From a virus: a stretch of DNA of 64,000 nucleotides. The notes beneath the pieces were generated by a model. The model ran no database searches. It had not been told where the DNA came from and was given only the letters and a program-made list of their open reading frames with translations. Positions 18,001 to 28,214 of this stretch are shown piece after piece. Both the position numbers and the translations under genes were made by a program. The stretch lies in the IMG/VR virus record IMGVR_UViG_3300010354_000067, positions 1-64,000 of that record; one strand, written 5' to 3'. Each line of letters begins with the position of its first letter. The stretch's first letter is position 1.

Positions 18001-21000
18001 TCCTAGTGTCATGAGAGGTGCTAGTGCTGCATCACCCCCACCATGGTCAACACAACTTGGTATGTGGATTGGCGAAGGCATTCAGCAAGGAATGACAACA
18101 AGCCTAGCAGACGTTTCTGCAAGACTAAAGCAACAAATGACTGGTCCAAATAGAGGATTTTTGCTTCCTGCGGGACCATCATCTCCTTTCCCTCAGGGAA
18201 ACATAAATGCTCCAATGAACAATATGTCAAATCAAACAAATCAGGCTGCTGGAGCAATGGCAAAAGTAAAGGTGGCAGCAGGAAATCTAGGAAGATCTTT
18301 GATGAAGGGTGGAGGCAAACTTAGTGGGGCAATGTTTGCCCTTGATGGCCTTGTGTTTGGCCTTTCTATGATGGATAATAGTATCGGTCAGTTTGCTCAA
18401 AATATTATGCCAGTGGTTTTCGGTTTACATGGACTAAAAATGGTTCTTCCCCTATTGGCTTCACCTGTTGGCCTTCTTGTGGGTGCTCTTGCTGCACTAA
18501 CAGCAGTCGTTATTGTTGGTAGAAATAGAATTGAGGAAGCCCTTGATGAAGCAGTAAATCGTGGAAAAGAAGCAGCAACGTCAATGAAGGATGTTGCAAG
18601 TATTGGAAAAATATTTGGAAAGTCCTTAAGAACTTTAAATGTTCAAAAAATAGGTTTTCAAACAGCACAAAAAACAAGGGCACAAGAATATTTTGCAACA
18701 GAAGAAGGTGCCGCTCAAATATCTGCTCTTTCTGAACAAAGAGCAACAATGGGTAGGGAAAAGTTTACTTTATCAATGGCACAAGATATTGCAACAGCAG
18801 CAATAACACAGGGACTTTCTGGAAAACAAATTGATGCATATATAAGTGCTGTAGCAGAAAAATTAAACGATAAGCAACTTTACTACAATTTAAGGGGGGA
18901 ATTGGTAGAACTTCTTGATCCAGAAAACAAAGAAGATATATTAAAGAATGGTCTATTAATTAAAGTAAAGGCTGAAACAGCAACAGAATTTTTGAAGGAA
19001 TCAATGCAAATTCCAAAAACAACACTTGATCAATTAAGAGCAGATATTGGACAAATTTATCGTGAGGCTACACCTAAAGGTGTTATGGAAACAGCAGTTT
19101 CAGAAGCAGATAGGCTTGCTCAAGAAATTCAAAAATTAGAGCAGGAAAGAGTTGATTTAGCAAATGCAATAGCAGAAGAGGGTCCAGGCGGTCCAGCAGA
19201 AACAAGATGGAAAGAATTGACATATATTATTATTCCAGAATTAACAAGACAAATGAATTCTGCATCAAGAGAAATAAATTATAATAACGTTGAACTTGAA
19301 GATAGAGCAATGGCACTAGAAAATGCTACTAAGTGGGGAGCAATTTTTGGAGAAAAACTATCTTTGTCAAATCAATTTTTAGCGTATCAGAAACAACTAC
19401 TTGATAGCGGAAAAATAAAACAAAAAGAATATAATAAGCAGATGGCAGAAGCAAATAAAGTAATTGCACAAAATACTGTGTCAATGAAGCAAGCAGCGAA
19501 ATCTCTACAGGGACTTGAGGATGGCGGAGAAGCACTGGGTGCTTTTATGAAGCAATTAGGGGATCAAATATTCGCAGGTTTAGACGAAGAGTTACGAACA
19601 AAGATTTCTGATGCACTAGCATCTATTAAAGATGTTTCCGCGTCTATTGATCTACAAGTTGCATATGCTCAAGGAAGTATAACTACACAAGATTTAATAG
19701 ATTTATCTTCTGTTGTTGATTCTTTTCCACCATTTGCAAGAACAGATTTAATTATTGCATACGGTAAAGGTTCGCTTACATCTGAAGAATTAGTCTATAT
19801 AAAAGATAATGCAGATGCACTCGTTGGACTTGATGGAACACAAATTGATTTCTTAATTTCTGTTAGTGGTCTAGATAATATGATAGCCGCTATAAATCTT
19901 ATGAAACAAGTTAATGCATTAGGACCAATTACTGATGCAAACTTTATGCAATATTCTGCATTGCAAAATCAATTGTCTGCCTTAGCAAAGGATATTCCAC
20001 AGCCCACCATGGGAGACACAGGAGATGATGGCCCGAAGCCACCACCACCTCCCCCAGGCGGTGACGGAGAAAAGACAAAATCTTGGCTTGAACAACTTAT
20101 AGCAGACACTGAAGCAACATTATCTTTATTGCCAGGAATGATTAATAAGATAAAGAGCAAATATCCTAATATTCCTGTACAAATTCTTGAGGCTATTGGA
20201 GTTGGAGAAGAGGGACAAAAAAGGGCGCAGGAAGTTCTTAACATGTCTGCTAATAAATTTAAAGAATTTATGGCAAAATACAGAGAAAGTTTAATCAGAA
20301 CATCACAAAGTGCCTTGGGCATAAAAGTTGCTCAGAGGGAACAACAAGATTTGGCAAAAATGCAGTTGCAGCAAACCACAGTTGATGGAAGAAAAGTTGA
20401 AAAACAAGTTATTGAAGATATTCTTCAAGACGAAGGAGCAATTGCTGCAATTCTTTCTAATAATGTAAAAAAGATTAATGAATATGTCCGTGAATACAGA
20501 AAGTTGCAAGAAGAGCAAGATCCTGTAAAAGAAAAAATTGAAGAAATTACAAAAGAAAATGAAAAAATTATAAAAGCAATTGATAAGCAAATTAAAAAGC
20601 AGCAAGATGTTGTAAAGGTAATTCAAGATCAAATTGATGCTCTTGAAAAGAAGAACGAAGAGGATCAGTGGTCTATTCGTGGCAAAGAAAGAGAAAAAGA
20701 ACTTATTGATAGGCAGATCGAATCTCTTGAGCGTGCCAACGAAATGGATCAAAGGCGTATAGATGTTCTTCAAAGACAAGATGAGTTGCGTAATAGAGAG
20801 GCAGATGCTTTAAATTATGAATTAGATGCAATGTCCTCTATTGAAGAAAAAATTAAAGAAACATATCAACAAAGAATAGACGCCCTTGATAAAGTAACTC
20901 AACTTAATGATCATATTCTTCAGCAGGAAAGACAGAGACTTGGACTTTCTCAAGCGCTATCTGAAGGAGATATTTATGCTGCTACTGCCGCTGCACAAGA

Positions 21001-22105
21001 AATGCGTCAAACACAAACTCAGTTTGCTCAGCAACAAGTCAGGGCTGGTCTTGAGCAAGGAATGGAAAATGCTATTGCTGGCCTTACAACCTCAGAAGGC
21101 CTCACAAGAGAGCAAGCAGAAGCAAGGATTAAAGTTATTAAAGATCAGTCATATCAAACATCTCTATTAATTAGAGATATTGAAGACAGAATTTTTGAAC
21201 GCAATCAGCAAATAATTCCACTCAAGGATCAGCAGTACCAACTTGACCTACAAATAAGAGAAATTTCAGATAGAATATTTGAAAGAGAAGGTCAAATATA
21301 TGATATTAGAACTAAGCAACTAGATCCAGCCCAACAAGTTCTTGATAAACTAAATGAACAAAGAAATAGGGTACAAGAAACAACTGATGAGGTTATTGAC
21401 ACTTATAAGGCAACAGCAGATTTAGCAGATGTGACTAAAGATGCCACTGGTCAAGCAGACAATTTGGCGGCAGCGTGGCACGATGTAGCAAAACAAATTG
21501 ATGCTGCAAATAAATTAGCAAAAGAAGAAGCGGCACAACTTATTGCTCCTCAAAGAAAGAAGGGCGAAACTGAAGTTTCATATGCTGATAGAGTTGCTAG
21601 ATATAATGCTTCTTTAGCAGGAATTAGGGAAAGAAGAGATCGTGCAGTTGCGGCAGCACTAGCATCTGGCAGAGCAAAAATGGGAACAGGAATGTATGGG
21701 GGAGGAATGGTCAAGAAATATGGTAGTGGCGGAATGATGAGAAAATATGCCTATGGTGGAAGCGTACTGGGTGTTGGTTCTAGGGACTCAATTCCCGCCA
21801 TGCTTACTCCTGGAGAATTTGTAATTCGTAAGGCAATGGTGGATAAATATGGAAAGCCACTTATATCTGCACTCAACCAAGGATCTTTTGCAATGCCAAC
21901 CTACAAAACATCAGAATCTACAGCAGGCAATGTCTCAGTTAAGTCAGAAAACAATACAAATGTTCTTGCTCCAATGTATAATAACTATAGCGTTAATGTT
22001 AGTGTAAGCAATGCTAATGCTTCCGCTGATGAAATTGCGAATAAGACAATTATGAAGATTAAGCAGATGCAGGATACAAGAGTTAGGGGCAGCCGTGGCT
22101 ACTAG
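15002..22105 (+). CDS. Tape measure protein
   Basis: A 2367-residue protein that sets tail length and helps DNA entry; at roughly 0.15 nm per residue it predicts a tail of about 350 nm. TTG start with AGAGGTG. The N-terminal 250 residues are helical with MVGFTVPLTIFGGMAGKIF. Hydrophobic segments lie near 545-575 (VVLAAGLGVVVPTIIMLIGL) and 1140-1180. Long coiled coils occupy about 1800-2120 (repeated Glu/Lys/Arg/Gln heptads), preceded by a Pro-rich linker near 1680. A motif with GGLV...LTPGEFVM near 660-690 recurs near 2250-2280 as GGSV...LTPGEFVI. No lysozyme or peptidase motif was recognised. Confidence 0.95.
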   Translation: MADNVNANIRVDLDTSDALASLRNLQNQISLFNKSVIQSNATAVAAQKSMLSTLSAQIDSTRQFTASMVNVETSVSRLGRTIDKNKLSLGEYFRYGVASSKSFGRVFGREHTAIMELAADRVKRLQTQYVAMGQAQNGVMKAMAIRPMNLFNADAAVAIQRQQIFNKLLHDGSTSLINFGKNTQWAGRQLMVGFTVPLTIFGGMAGKIFMDLERQIVNFRRVYGDATTPLEETNGMILQIQELAKEFTKYGIAVRDTIALASDAAAAGAQGKDLLAATAEATRLSTLGMIDQQQALTATIALQSAFGLSAEKLAESVNFLNAVENQTVVSLADITEAIPKVAPVIKGLGGDVEDLAVFMAALREGGVTAAEGANALKSGLASLINPTKNAREQLAKVGINIDAILKTNKGDIQGTVRAFGDALMTLGKFERQQTLAKVFGKYQFARLGALFENISRDASQAQRVVDLTGMSVEELGNLAEKELGAIEESIGVKFTGAVERLKLAIAPIGEAFLRVATPIIEFATKLAEKFNELGPNVKNFVVVLAAGLGVVVPTIIMLIGLFANFAGNAVKGLSLMNNFFNRLKGGAGTLDYLSGEQLDAAAAAASLEGQTSSLTGALNVQRNAVDQLAKSYGRYITAAQAAASNLPQGFRGPAKRMASGGLVSGSGNKDTEPALLTPGEFVMNRGATEKFGPILDAMNRGTVKGLQEGSRSSKQSGAASRQFKSGAFVLRGLGANIGAGGAGSGILSDILGVSARSIADVTSLFVSEISQSAGVTVSAINKEIKAWQQQNRSYLEQLNRQLADAIINNDVKEQQRLLDEANSKFVADMKRSSGPLSKFATEAERRYPELSADLENTQRIIRSTKLNLSDANQSAQFFEENMKKTALLSKLGKPGTYQPQARVASGALPFFGSGIGMGIPAQLIDPRVRATAGRETSMGLSAAQSAALYRAGTSAEHVMKTPQQVAKEARTLAVVASKSAGGTIIKEMQKASVRAGSVIGPSVMRGASAASPPPWSTQLGMWIGEGIQQGMTTSLADVSARLKQQMTGPNRGFLLPAGPSSPFPQGNINAPMNNMSNQTNQAAGAMAKVKVAAGNLGRSLMKGGGKLSGAMFALDGLVFGLSMMDNSIGQFAQNIMPVVFGLHGLKMVLPLLASPVGLLVGALAALTAVVIVGRNRIEEALDEAVNRGKEAATSMKDVASIGKIFGKSLRTLNVQKIGFQTAQKTRAQEYFATEEGAAQISALSEQRATMGREKFTLSMAQDIATAAITQGLSGKQIDAYISAVAEKLNDKQLYYNLRGELVELLDPENKEDILKNGLLIKVKAETATEFLKESMQIPKTTLDQLRADIGQIYREATPKGVMETAVSEADRLAQEIQKLEQERVDLANAIAEEGPGGPAETRWKELTYIIIPELTRQMNSASREINYNNVELEDRAMALENATKWGAIFGEKLSLSNQFLAYQKQLLDSGKIKQKEYNKQMAEANKVIAQNTVSMKQAAKSLQGLEDGGEALGAFMKQLGDQIFAGLDEELRTKISDALASIKDVSASIDLQVAYAQGSITTQDLIDLSSVVDSFPPFARTDLIIAYGKGSLTSEELVYIKDNADALVGLDGTQIDFLISVSGLDNMIAAINLMKQVNALGPITDANFMQYSALQNQLSALAKDIPQPTMGDTGDDGPKPPPPPPGGDGEKTKSWLEQLIADTEATLSLLPGMINKIKSKYPNIPVQILEAIGVGEEGQKRAQEVLNMSANKFKEFMAKYRESLIRTSQSALGIKVAQREQQDLAKMQLQQTTVDGRKVEKQVIEDILQDEGAIAAILSNNVKKINEYVREYRKLQEEQDPVKEKIEEITKENEKIIKAIDKQIKKQQDVVKVIQDQIDALEKKNEEDQWSIRGKEREKELIDRQIESLERANEMDQRRIDVLQRQDELRNREADALNYELDAMSSIEEKIKETYQQRIDALDKVTQLNDHILQQERQRLGLSQALSEGDIYAATAAAQEMRQTQTQFAQQQVRAGLEQGMENAIAGLTTSEGLTREQAEARIKVIKDQSYQTSLLIRDIEDRIFERNQQIIPLKDQQYQLDLQIREISDRIFEREGQIYDIRTKQLDPAQQVLDKLNEQRNRVQETTDEVIDTYKATADLADVTKDATGQADNLAAAWHDVAKQIDAANKLAKEEAAQLIAPQRKKGETEVSYADRVARYNASLAGIRERRDRAVAAALASGRAKMGTGMYGGGMVKKYGSGGMMRKYAYGGSVLGVGSRDSIPAMLTPGEFVIRKAMVDKYGKPLISALNQGSFAMPTYKTSESTAGNVSVKSENNTNVLAPMYNNYSVNVSVSNANASADEIANKTIMKIKQMQDTRVRGSRGY

Positions 22106-22739
22106 TGCGTATATGACGGGTAGAAGAGGCTATTTGGCTGGAGCCACGAGGCCACAGGCCATTCTGCTTTCAGACAATGCTGGAACACTTCAGAGTGGCA
22201 AGTATATACCAAATGGAACTGAGTGGGAAGACTTTATCATTCTTACTGACGGTAATCGTGGAGAAATTTCATTGTCTCAACAAAGAATAGAATCAAGACA
22301 AAGAATGATAAATGGAAATATGCGTTCCTACTGGATTGCAGACAAACTTAATCTATCAACATCTTGGACAAGAATTCCATCACGAGCATATTCTGAAAGC
22401 GTTGATTTTGATCCATCAAATGGATCAATTACAAACAATCCTGAGACTTATTCAATGTATACCGTCGATGGTGGTGCAGGAGGGGTGGACATTGTAAACT
22501 GGTATGAAGATCATCCTGGCCCATTCTATGTATTCTTGGCATATGATAAGTTTAGGGTTGACGGAGTAGAAAACTTTGATAGACTTGATGGATATAATCA
22601 GGTACTAAAGATGTATTTTGCATCATTTGACTATAATATTGAAAAAAGAGGCGGAACAACAATAGGAAACATGTGGTCTAACAATAAGACAACTGGATTT
22701 GATTTCTGGAATATCAGTATGTCTCTGGAAGAGGTATAA
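22095..22739 (+). CDS. Probable distal tail protein
   Basis: 214 residues starting at GTG 22095 inside the end of the tape measure gene. Siphovirus gene order (tape measure, distal tail, tail-associated hub) suggests a Dit-like ring protein at the tail tip. The sequence is beta-rich with WEDFIILTDGNRGEISLSQQ and NGSITNNPETYSMYTVDGGAGG. Its stop shares a base with the next ATG (TAATG). Confidence 0.6.
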   Translation: MATSAYMTGRRGYLAGATRPQAILLSDNAGTLQSGKYIPNGTEWEDFIILTDGNRGEISLSQQRIESRQRMINGNMRSYWIADKLNLSTSWTRIPSRAYSESVDFDPSNGSITNNPETYSMYTVDGGAGGVDIVNWYEDHPGPFYVFLAYDKFRVDGVENFDRLDGYNQVLKMYFASFDYNIEKRGGTTIGNMWSNNKTTGFDFWNISMSLEEV

Positions 22740-25700
22740 TGTTTCAGTCCACCGAATTAGCAGATCATCTCAGAACATCTGACACAATTAAAACAGAAAC
22801 TTCAATATATGCTGAATGGAACATGAATCGTCCAGGAAATATTGCAAGGCTGGGAAACTATAGATACCGACCAACATACACTGGATCTCAATACTTCTTA
22901 ATTCCAATGAACTATGATCCAATTGACAGCGGATACTATTATACTGACGCTACTGATTCTGACATTGCAATAGATAGCGGATTTGATGACAACGATGATC
23001 CAACTTTGTTTATTTCAAAAAAAGAAAAAATGAAGTTGCTCTATTCACTAGAAGACTGCATCAAGCCACATAGACCAAGGTCTGGGATAAATAAGCCCCT
23101 TTACCTAGGAAACATTGGTGCGCCATATAGTCAAGCACAATATATTACAAATCCATCACCAATAAATTCAGTTACTGACGCACAAGAATTAAATCAAGGG
23201 TATATTGTTAATAGGCCAAGATACTACATGGGACATAGAGATGATATTTTTAAGTATTGGACTTCATATAGAACAGAATACGGTATGCCAACCCCAAGAC
23301 CAGGGCAAGTTGATGCAGAGGTTCTTAGGCAGGTAGAAAGAGGAATATCATTTTCTCAAAACAATCAGTTTTATATTGAAGATGCTGCCCCATTTGTTGT
23401 ATATAACGATCAAATTCCAACAAATAAAATAGTTGTAAAGATGCAAACAAATGTGGGAGATATTAACCTTGGAAATGTAAGGTATGGAAACGAATCTATT
23501 CCAGATCCCCTATACGGAACTGCAAATCAAACTACTCCAACAGAGTGGAGAATAGAAAAACTCAACGCTGATAGTTCTTGGGAAATCATAGCGGAATTTG
23601 ATTCAACATCCCTTGATGAAGAAGACAATCCAATTATTGGTCCAGATGGATATATTGAGATATCATATGGCCTACAACTTCCAGATCAATATAAAGATGT
23701 ATATGTGTTTGCTGATACCATTACAAGCGCTACCCTTCTTCCTGAAGTTGCCCCTGAAGGATATGCATACTTAGTTAAAGAATCAGAACACGATCTTGGA
23801 ACAATGTGGATTTATTATGAAGATGATTGGGAGTCATTTGTTCCTGACTACTCTTGGCAACTTTCTAACGAGGAAATAAGTCATACTAGTAATTTTGTTA
23901 CTCAGCCAGCAAACCCAGACTACTTTATCAATGTTAATGGAAATGTTCAATTTAGAGAATTTGAATTTATCAATGGCATAAGAATTGTTGTAAAGACAAT
24001 GAACAAGGCAAACTGCACATTTGATCTTATTGAATTTTCTCCTAGGCTTATTGTTGATATTGGAAATATTGTTCAGGGATTCAATGTAACAAAGTCATTG
24101 TCTGATCTAGGAAATGGATCAATTCCAGTAGGAAGCCTTTCTGTATCAGTTGGACAACTTGACATATTTGATACAGATTTTTCTTTCAATCAAAACAATA
24201 CTTTTGATCCAGAAACAAATACAGGAAGCATTTTAGCCCCATATTTAGATATGCCAGTTAAATTTCTTTTTTATGATATTGTAAGACAAGTAAATGGATA
24301 TGACTACTTTATTCCAGTAAAGTCAATGTACAGCGAATCATTTCCACAATCAAGCGGTACAGGAGCGATTGTTAGCATACAGTTAAGGGACTTTTTCTTC
24401 TATCTAGAATCTACTCCAGCGCCACAACTTCTCCTTACTGATGTATCTCTGAGTTGGGCCATAACAGTTTTAATGGACTATATTGGGTTCTCAAATTATA
24501 CATTTAAAAGAATTGCTGGATATCCAGAAATGACAATTCCCTACTTCTTTGTAGAGCCAGATCAAAACTGTGCAGAAGTTCTTCAAAAACTTGCAATAGC
24601 AAGCCAGTCTGCAATGTTTTTTGATGAATATAATAATCTTGTCGTAATGTCAAAAGAGTATCTGCTTCCAAGCAGTGCAGATGAAAGAGCAACGGATATG
24701 ACACTTTATGGTCAAGTAGAAGATTCTTCTCTACCAAACATTGTAAATCTTTCATCAGATGAGAAAAAAGTATATAATGATGGTCAAATAAACTATACAA
24801 CAAGATATATCCAAAGATCAATTGGGTCTACTCAAACCGCACAGAAACTAGACCAATATAAGCAATATATTTATAAGCCAGTACTGCTCTGGGAAGTTCC
24901 AGGAAGAGAAACATTAAAAACAATCAACGATCTTGTAGCACAAAATAGCGGGTATACATTGGGTGCAGTTCCGCTCAACACCAACCTTACTGCTGATTTA
25001 CCATATGTAAGACTAAATACAATATACAACAACATTATTGATGTTGGAGAAAATATATTTTGGATTCCATCATGTTCTGGATATTTTTATGCCAACGGAG
25101 AAATTATTCGATATGATGCTATAGAATTTGCCATAACTGGTCAAGCAGAACCAATATGGATTACAAGCAATCAGCAATATCAAGATTACATGGCATCTCT
25201 CCCATTTAATGGCAAAATGTATGCTACTGGCAACGTCCGTATTTATACAAAGCCAGAATATGAAATAATTGATGACACAATAAATCTTAAAGACGGGGTA
25301 ATTAAAGAACATGGGCGTGGACAATTTGGAACACCAGTAACACAACATATTGCTGGTCTAACTGATGATAACTATTGGACCAACTCAAACTATGTTGGCG
25401 GCTGTATTATGGATTCAGCAAAATATCTTTTTACAACTAACTCATATGTTGAATATCCAACAACTATGACGACTGGTATAGCAGGAAAAATTCAGGAAAC
25501 TCCGTATGTTAATTCAGATATCTTTGCTCAATCATCAACACGAAATGGAATAATTAAGAACTTCCTTGCTGACAAATACTATGCAGAAGAAGAAATAAAT
25601 TATCTAAAAACAACTGGTCCAGGAACAATACAGGCATCTGGTCTTGTATTCAATGGACCAGTGTTTGGAGATGTTTCTATACCAGAGCAGGGCGTTCCCT

Positions 25701-27550
25701 CACTTGGTCCATCATCATTTATCTCTTATGTATACAAAGATTTTGTTGATCAAAATGGGCAAAGCATTCCATATAAGCACTTTGGTACGAGAATGAGAGT
25801 TGTTGGAAGAATAGAGGGAGGAACTGAAAAATCACAAACTCCTAGTGGATCATACCCAATTTTCGAAGGATCTGCTGGAGAAAACCTCTACTCATCATCT
25901 GGTCCTTTAGTAGAAACTTCTTCAGATCAGCAGGTAAAAATATATGGGGGATCTGGGGGAATTGGTATTGGTGTAAATAAGCAAACAAACAACGGATACT
26001 TTTTTGAAATAGTCGCCTTGACAGCAGACAATGTTGAAAGTTATGTTTCAGATAATAATGCAAATGCAAATGTTGCAAAAATTCTTAGTTCTCCAGCACC
26101 GTCTTGTACGAATAATGTTGTTACTGTAAATACTGAAAGCCAAGTTAATTTTCAGGTAGGACAAAGAATAACAATTTCTGGTCTTGTCGATGCAAACGAC
26201 CCACTAAATACAAGAACAAAACTTAATGGAGAGTATGTCATTACAGCAGTAAACACAAATAAAAAATCTTTTCAGTATACTATCGATGCTAGTCCAGCAC
26301 TTACTACTACATCTAGCACAGGAGGAATTGCATCATCAATTGATCAAGAAGAAACAAATATTTCAAACATATATTTTTATAAAATAGTTTCTGATGGAAA
26401 TGGAAATGCTATTCCATATAGACTTTGGAGAGGTTTAGCACAAATTAATGTTGATTCTGGAGAATTCTTAGGACAAAATAGATTAGCGGGTGAGTCTTCT
26501 ACTACAGTATATGATCTTTCAGTTGAGTATTCTAATATTGGATCGTCTAGAAGGTTTTATCTTTATATGAATGGCAAGCAGATTGCCACGGTAGATGATA
26601 CCAATCCTCTTCCAGAATTTAACAACATGGTTATTTTCACCAGAGGCTCTTCAAGATGCATATTTGAAAATGTCTATGCTCTTGCAAATAATTATTCTCA
26701 AAATACTTCGTTTACTGCCCAAAAAGGAATTTCCGCCGTGTTTGGTGATGGAGAAGTCGATGCAACAGAGGCTCTAAGAAAGTATGCTCTAAGCGGAATA
26801 ATTCAAAAAACATATTTGTCTGGAATAAGTAGTGCTGAATCTCCACAATACTTAATGTATTTTGAAGAGTTTGGAACAATTCTAAGAGAATGTGCATACT
26901 TTAATATAAAATATGACAGAGCCTATCCTGCCCTATATGCAAAAATGATGAAGACGCTAAACAGAGTAAAAGGCTACAGCGTTTCTGGATTTTATGCAGG
27001 ATCTTACGGAGCAGACTTCCTAGTATTTAACTGCACAGACTTTAATCTTAATCTAGACGACACATCTGGAAACTATTTGAGAATTCAAGGTGTTGCATTT
27101 ACTCAAAATACAACGTATACTCTTACTGTAGATGAGTATTTCAAAAATAAATCCACTGTATCAGAAACTGAACTTGGAACTTCAAGTACAATAACTAATC
27201 CATTTAGAGTTATAGAAGAATACAATAGGATTAAGAATAGTAGAATTCGATATGGAGTAAATCAGTTTACCCCAATTGATAGTCCATATATTCAATCAAC
27301 TGATGTTGCCGAAGGAATTTTTGGATGGGTTGTTGATAAGGTTTCAGTTCCCAAGAAGGTGGTTGGCCTAAATCTCTTTGGTACGAATAATATGCAAATC
27401 GGAGACATTGTAAATATTGACTACAAGGATCAACAAGGATTAGGAATTGACATTATTTCTCCACAAGACAAACGATTTGTTGTTTATAATATTGAATATA
27501 AGAAAAGTTTTCAAGGAATAGAAACTACAGCATATTTGGTGGAGGTATAA
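22739..27550 (+). CDS. Tail hub / tail-associated protein with C-terminal lectin-like region
   Basis: 1603 residues. About 470-650 resembles a tail-hub domain of the gp27/Tal family: VKFLFYDIVRQVNGYDYFIP, IQLRDFFFYLES, then a helix-rich segment with CAEVLQKLAIASQSAMFFDE. Residues about 1060-1330 look like a LamG/concanavalin-type beta sandwich (TRMRVVGRIEG, GYFFEIVAL, RRFYLYMNGKQIATVDD) that could bind glycans. The last 100 residues (VSVPKKVVGLNLFGTNNMQI and after) return to a compact beta domain. It follows the distal tail gene and probably forms the base of the tail tip, contacting the host. Confidence 0.7.
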   Translation: MFQSTELADHLRTSDTIKTETSIYAEWNMNRPGNIARLGNYRYRPTYTGSQYFLIPMNYDPIDSGYYYTDATDSDIAIDSGFDDNDDPTLFISKKEKMKLLYSLEDCIKPHRPRSGINKPLYLGNIGAPYSQAQYITNPSPINSVTDAQELNQGYIVNRPRYYMGHRDDIFKYWTSYRTEYGMPTPRPGQVDAEVLRQVERGISFSQNNQFYIEDAAPFVVYNDQIPTNKIVVKMQTNVGDINLGNVRYGNESIPDPLYGTANQTTPTEWRIEKLNADSSWEIIAEFDSTSLDEEDNPIIGPDGYIEISYGLQLPDQYKDVYVFADTITSATLLPEVAPEGYAYLVKESEHDLGTMWIYYEDDWESFVPDYSWQLSNEEISHTSNFVTQPANPDYFINVNGNVQFREFEFINGIRIVVKTMNKANCTFDLIEFSPRLIVDIGNIVQGFNVTKSLSDLGNGSIPVGSLSVSVGQLDIFDTDFSFNQNNTFDPETNTGSILAPYLDMPVKFLFYDIVRQVNGYDYFIPVKSMYSESFPQSSGTGAIVSIQLRDFFFYLESTPAPQLLLTDVSLSWAITVLMDYIGFSNYTFKRIAGYPEMTIPYFFVEPDQNCAEVLQKLAIASQSAMFFDEYNNLVVMSKEYLLPSSADERATDMTLYGQVEDSSLPNIVNLSSDEKKVYNDGQINYTTRYIQRSIGSTQTAQKLDQYKQYIYKPVLLWEVPGRETLKTINDLVAQNSGYTLGAVPLNTNLTADLPYVRLNTIYNNIIDVGENIFWIPSCSGYFYANGEIIRYDAIEFAITGQAEPIWITSNQQYQDYMASLPFNGKMYATGNVRIYTKPEYEIIDDTINLKDGVIKEHGRGQFGTPVTQHIAGLTDDNYWTNSNYVGGCIMDSAKYLFTTNSYVEYPTTMTTGIAGKIQETPYVNSDIFAQSSTRNGIIKNFLADKYYAEEEINYLKTTGPGTIQASGLVFNGPVFGDVSIPEQGVPSLGPSSFISYVYKDFVDQNGQSIPYKHFGTRMRVVGRIEGGTEKSQTPSGSYPIFEGSAGENLYSSSGPLVETSSDQQVKIYGGSGGIGIGVNKQTNNGYFFEIVALTADNVESYVSDNNANANVAKILSSPAPSCTNNVVTVNTESQVNFQVGQRITISGLVDANDPLNTRTKLNGEYVITAVNTNKKSFQYTIDASPALTTTSSTGGIASSIDQEETNISNIYFYKIVSDGNGNAIPYRLWRGLAQINVDSGEFLGQNRLAGESSTTVYDLSVEYSNIGSSRRFYLYMNGKQIATVDDTNPLPEFNNMVIFTRGSSRCIFENVYALANNYSQNTSFTAQKGISAVFGDGEVDATEALRKYALSGIIQKTYLSGISSAESPQYLMYFEEFGTILRECAYFNIKYDRAYPALYAKMMKTLNRVKGYSVSGFYAGSYGADFLVFNCTDFNLNLDDTSGNYLRIQGVAFTQNTTYTLTVDEYFKNKSTVSETELGTSSTITNPFRVIEEYNRIKNSRIRYGVNQFTPIDSPYIQSTDVAEGIFGWVVDKVSVPKKVVGLNLFGTNNMQIGDIVNIDYKDQQGLGIDIISPQDKRFVVYNIEYKKSFQGIETTAYLVEV

Positions 27551-27551
27551 A

Positions 27552-28214
27552 ATGGCAATTGATTTTGATACATTGTCTAGAATTATTCGTGAGACAGATG
27601 CTGCATATGCGGCAGGAAATGATGCACAGAAGCAGGCAGCAGTAGCACAGAGAGAGTCCGTGGTCAATCAGTGGGCTTCACAGGGGTATCAGAACGTTGC
27701 TTCTGCTCCCGCTCCTGCACCACCATCTAGCAGTGGTGGAGGATATTCTCCTCCTCCCGCACCATCCCCAGTGCCTAAAAGCCCTTGGGTTACCACATCA
27801 TCATATGTGCCACCAAGCGGAGTAAAGCAGGCAGAGCCAGACATTATTTTAGATCCAGAAACAAATACAAGCGGGGACTATATTGCAGAAAGATTTTTTG
27901 AGGAAATTGGTGGCACAGAACTTATTAGTATTTCTAGACATGATCTTATAGATGGAATAAACGTAACATATAGCGCTATTGCAAATCTTTCTCAAATAAG
28001 AAGAAGGTTTAATCCAAACAATATTATTGCAATGGATATTTATTCAGATAACGAATTTTCCAAGTCTGCAATTGATCTTATTTCTAGAGGAATGAATGAG
28101 CCATATTTTGATGATAATGGAGATCTCATTGTTGAAGTTGATATAATAAGACCAGAGGAAAATATTGAGGCACAGATTTCTCAGCAGGGAACTATAACAA
28201 GGATAGAGATATGA
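27552..28214 (+). CDS. Tail-tip protein with Ala/Pro-rich linker
   Basis: 220 residues: an N-terminal helix (RIIRETDAAYAAGNDAQKQA) to about residue 50, a flexible Ala/Pro/Ser linker to about 95, and a C-terminal alpha/beta domain including FFEEIGGTELISISRHDLID and IDLISRGMNEPYFDDNGDLI. ATG 27552 follows GGAGG inside the previous gene end. The linker suggests a bridging role in the tail tip; I do not recognise the family. The stop overlaps the next ATG. Confidence 0.65.
   Translation: MAIDFDTLSRIIRETDAAYAAGNDAQKQAAVAQRESVVNQWASQGYQNVASAPAPAPPSSSGGGYSPPPAPSPVPKSPWVTTSSYVPPSGVKQAEPDIILDPETNTSGDYIAERFFEEIGGTELISISRHDLIDGINVTYSAIANLSQIRRRFNPNNIIAMDIYSDNEFSKSAIDLISRGMNEPYFDDNGDLIVEVDIIRPEENIEAQISQQGTITRIEI

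Noticed and set aside
20303-20779. Minus-strand 158-codon ORF inside the tape measure
   Set aside because: Phe/Asn/Leu-rich shadow of the Lys/Glu coiled coil, without ribosome site or promoter.
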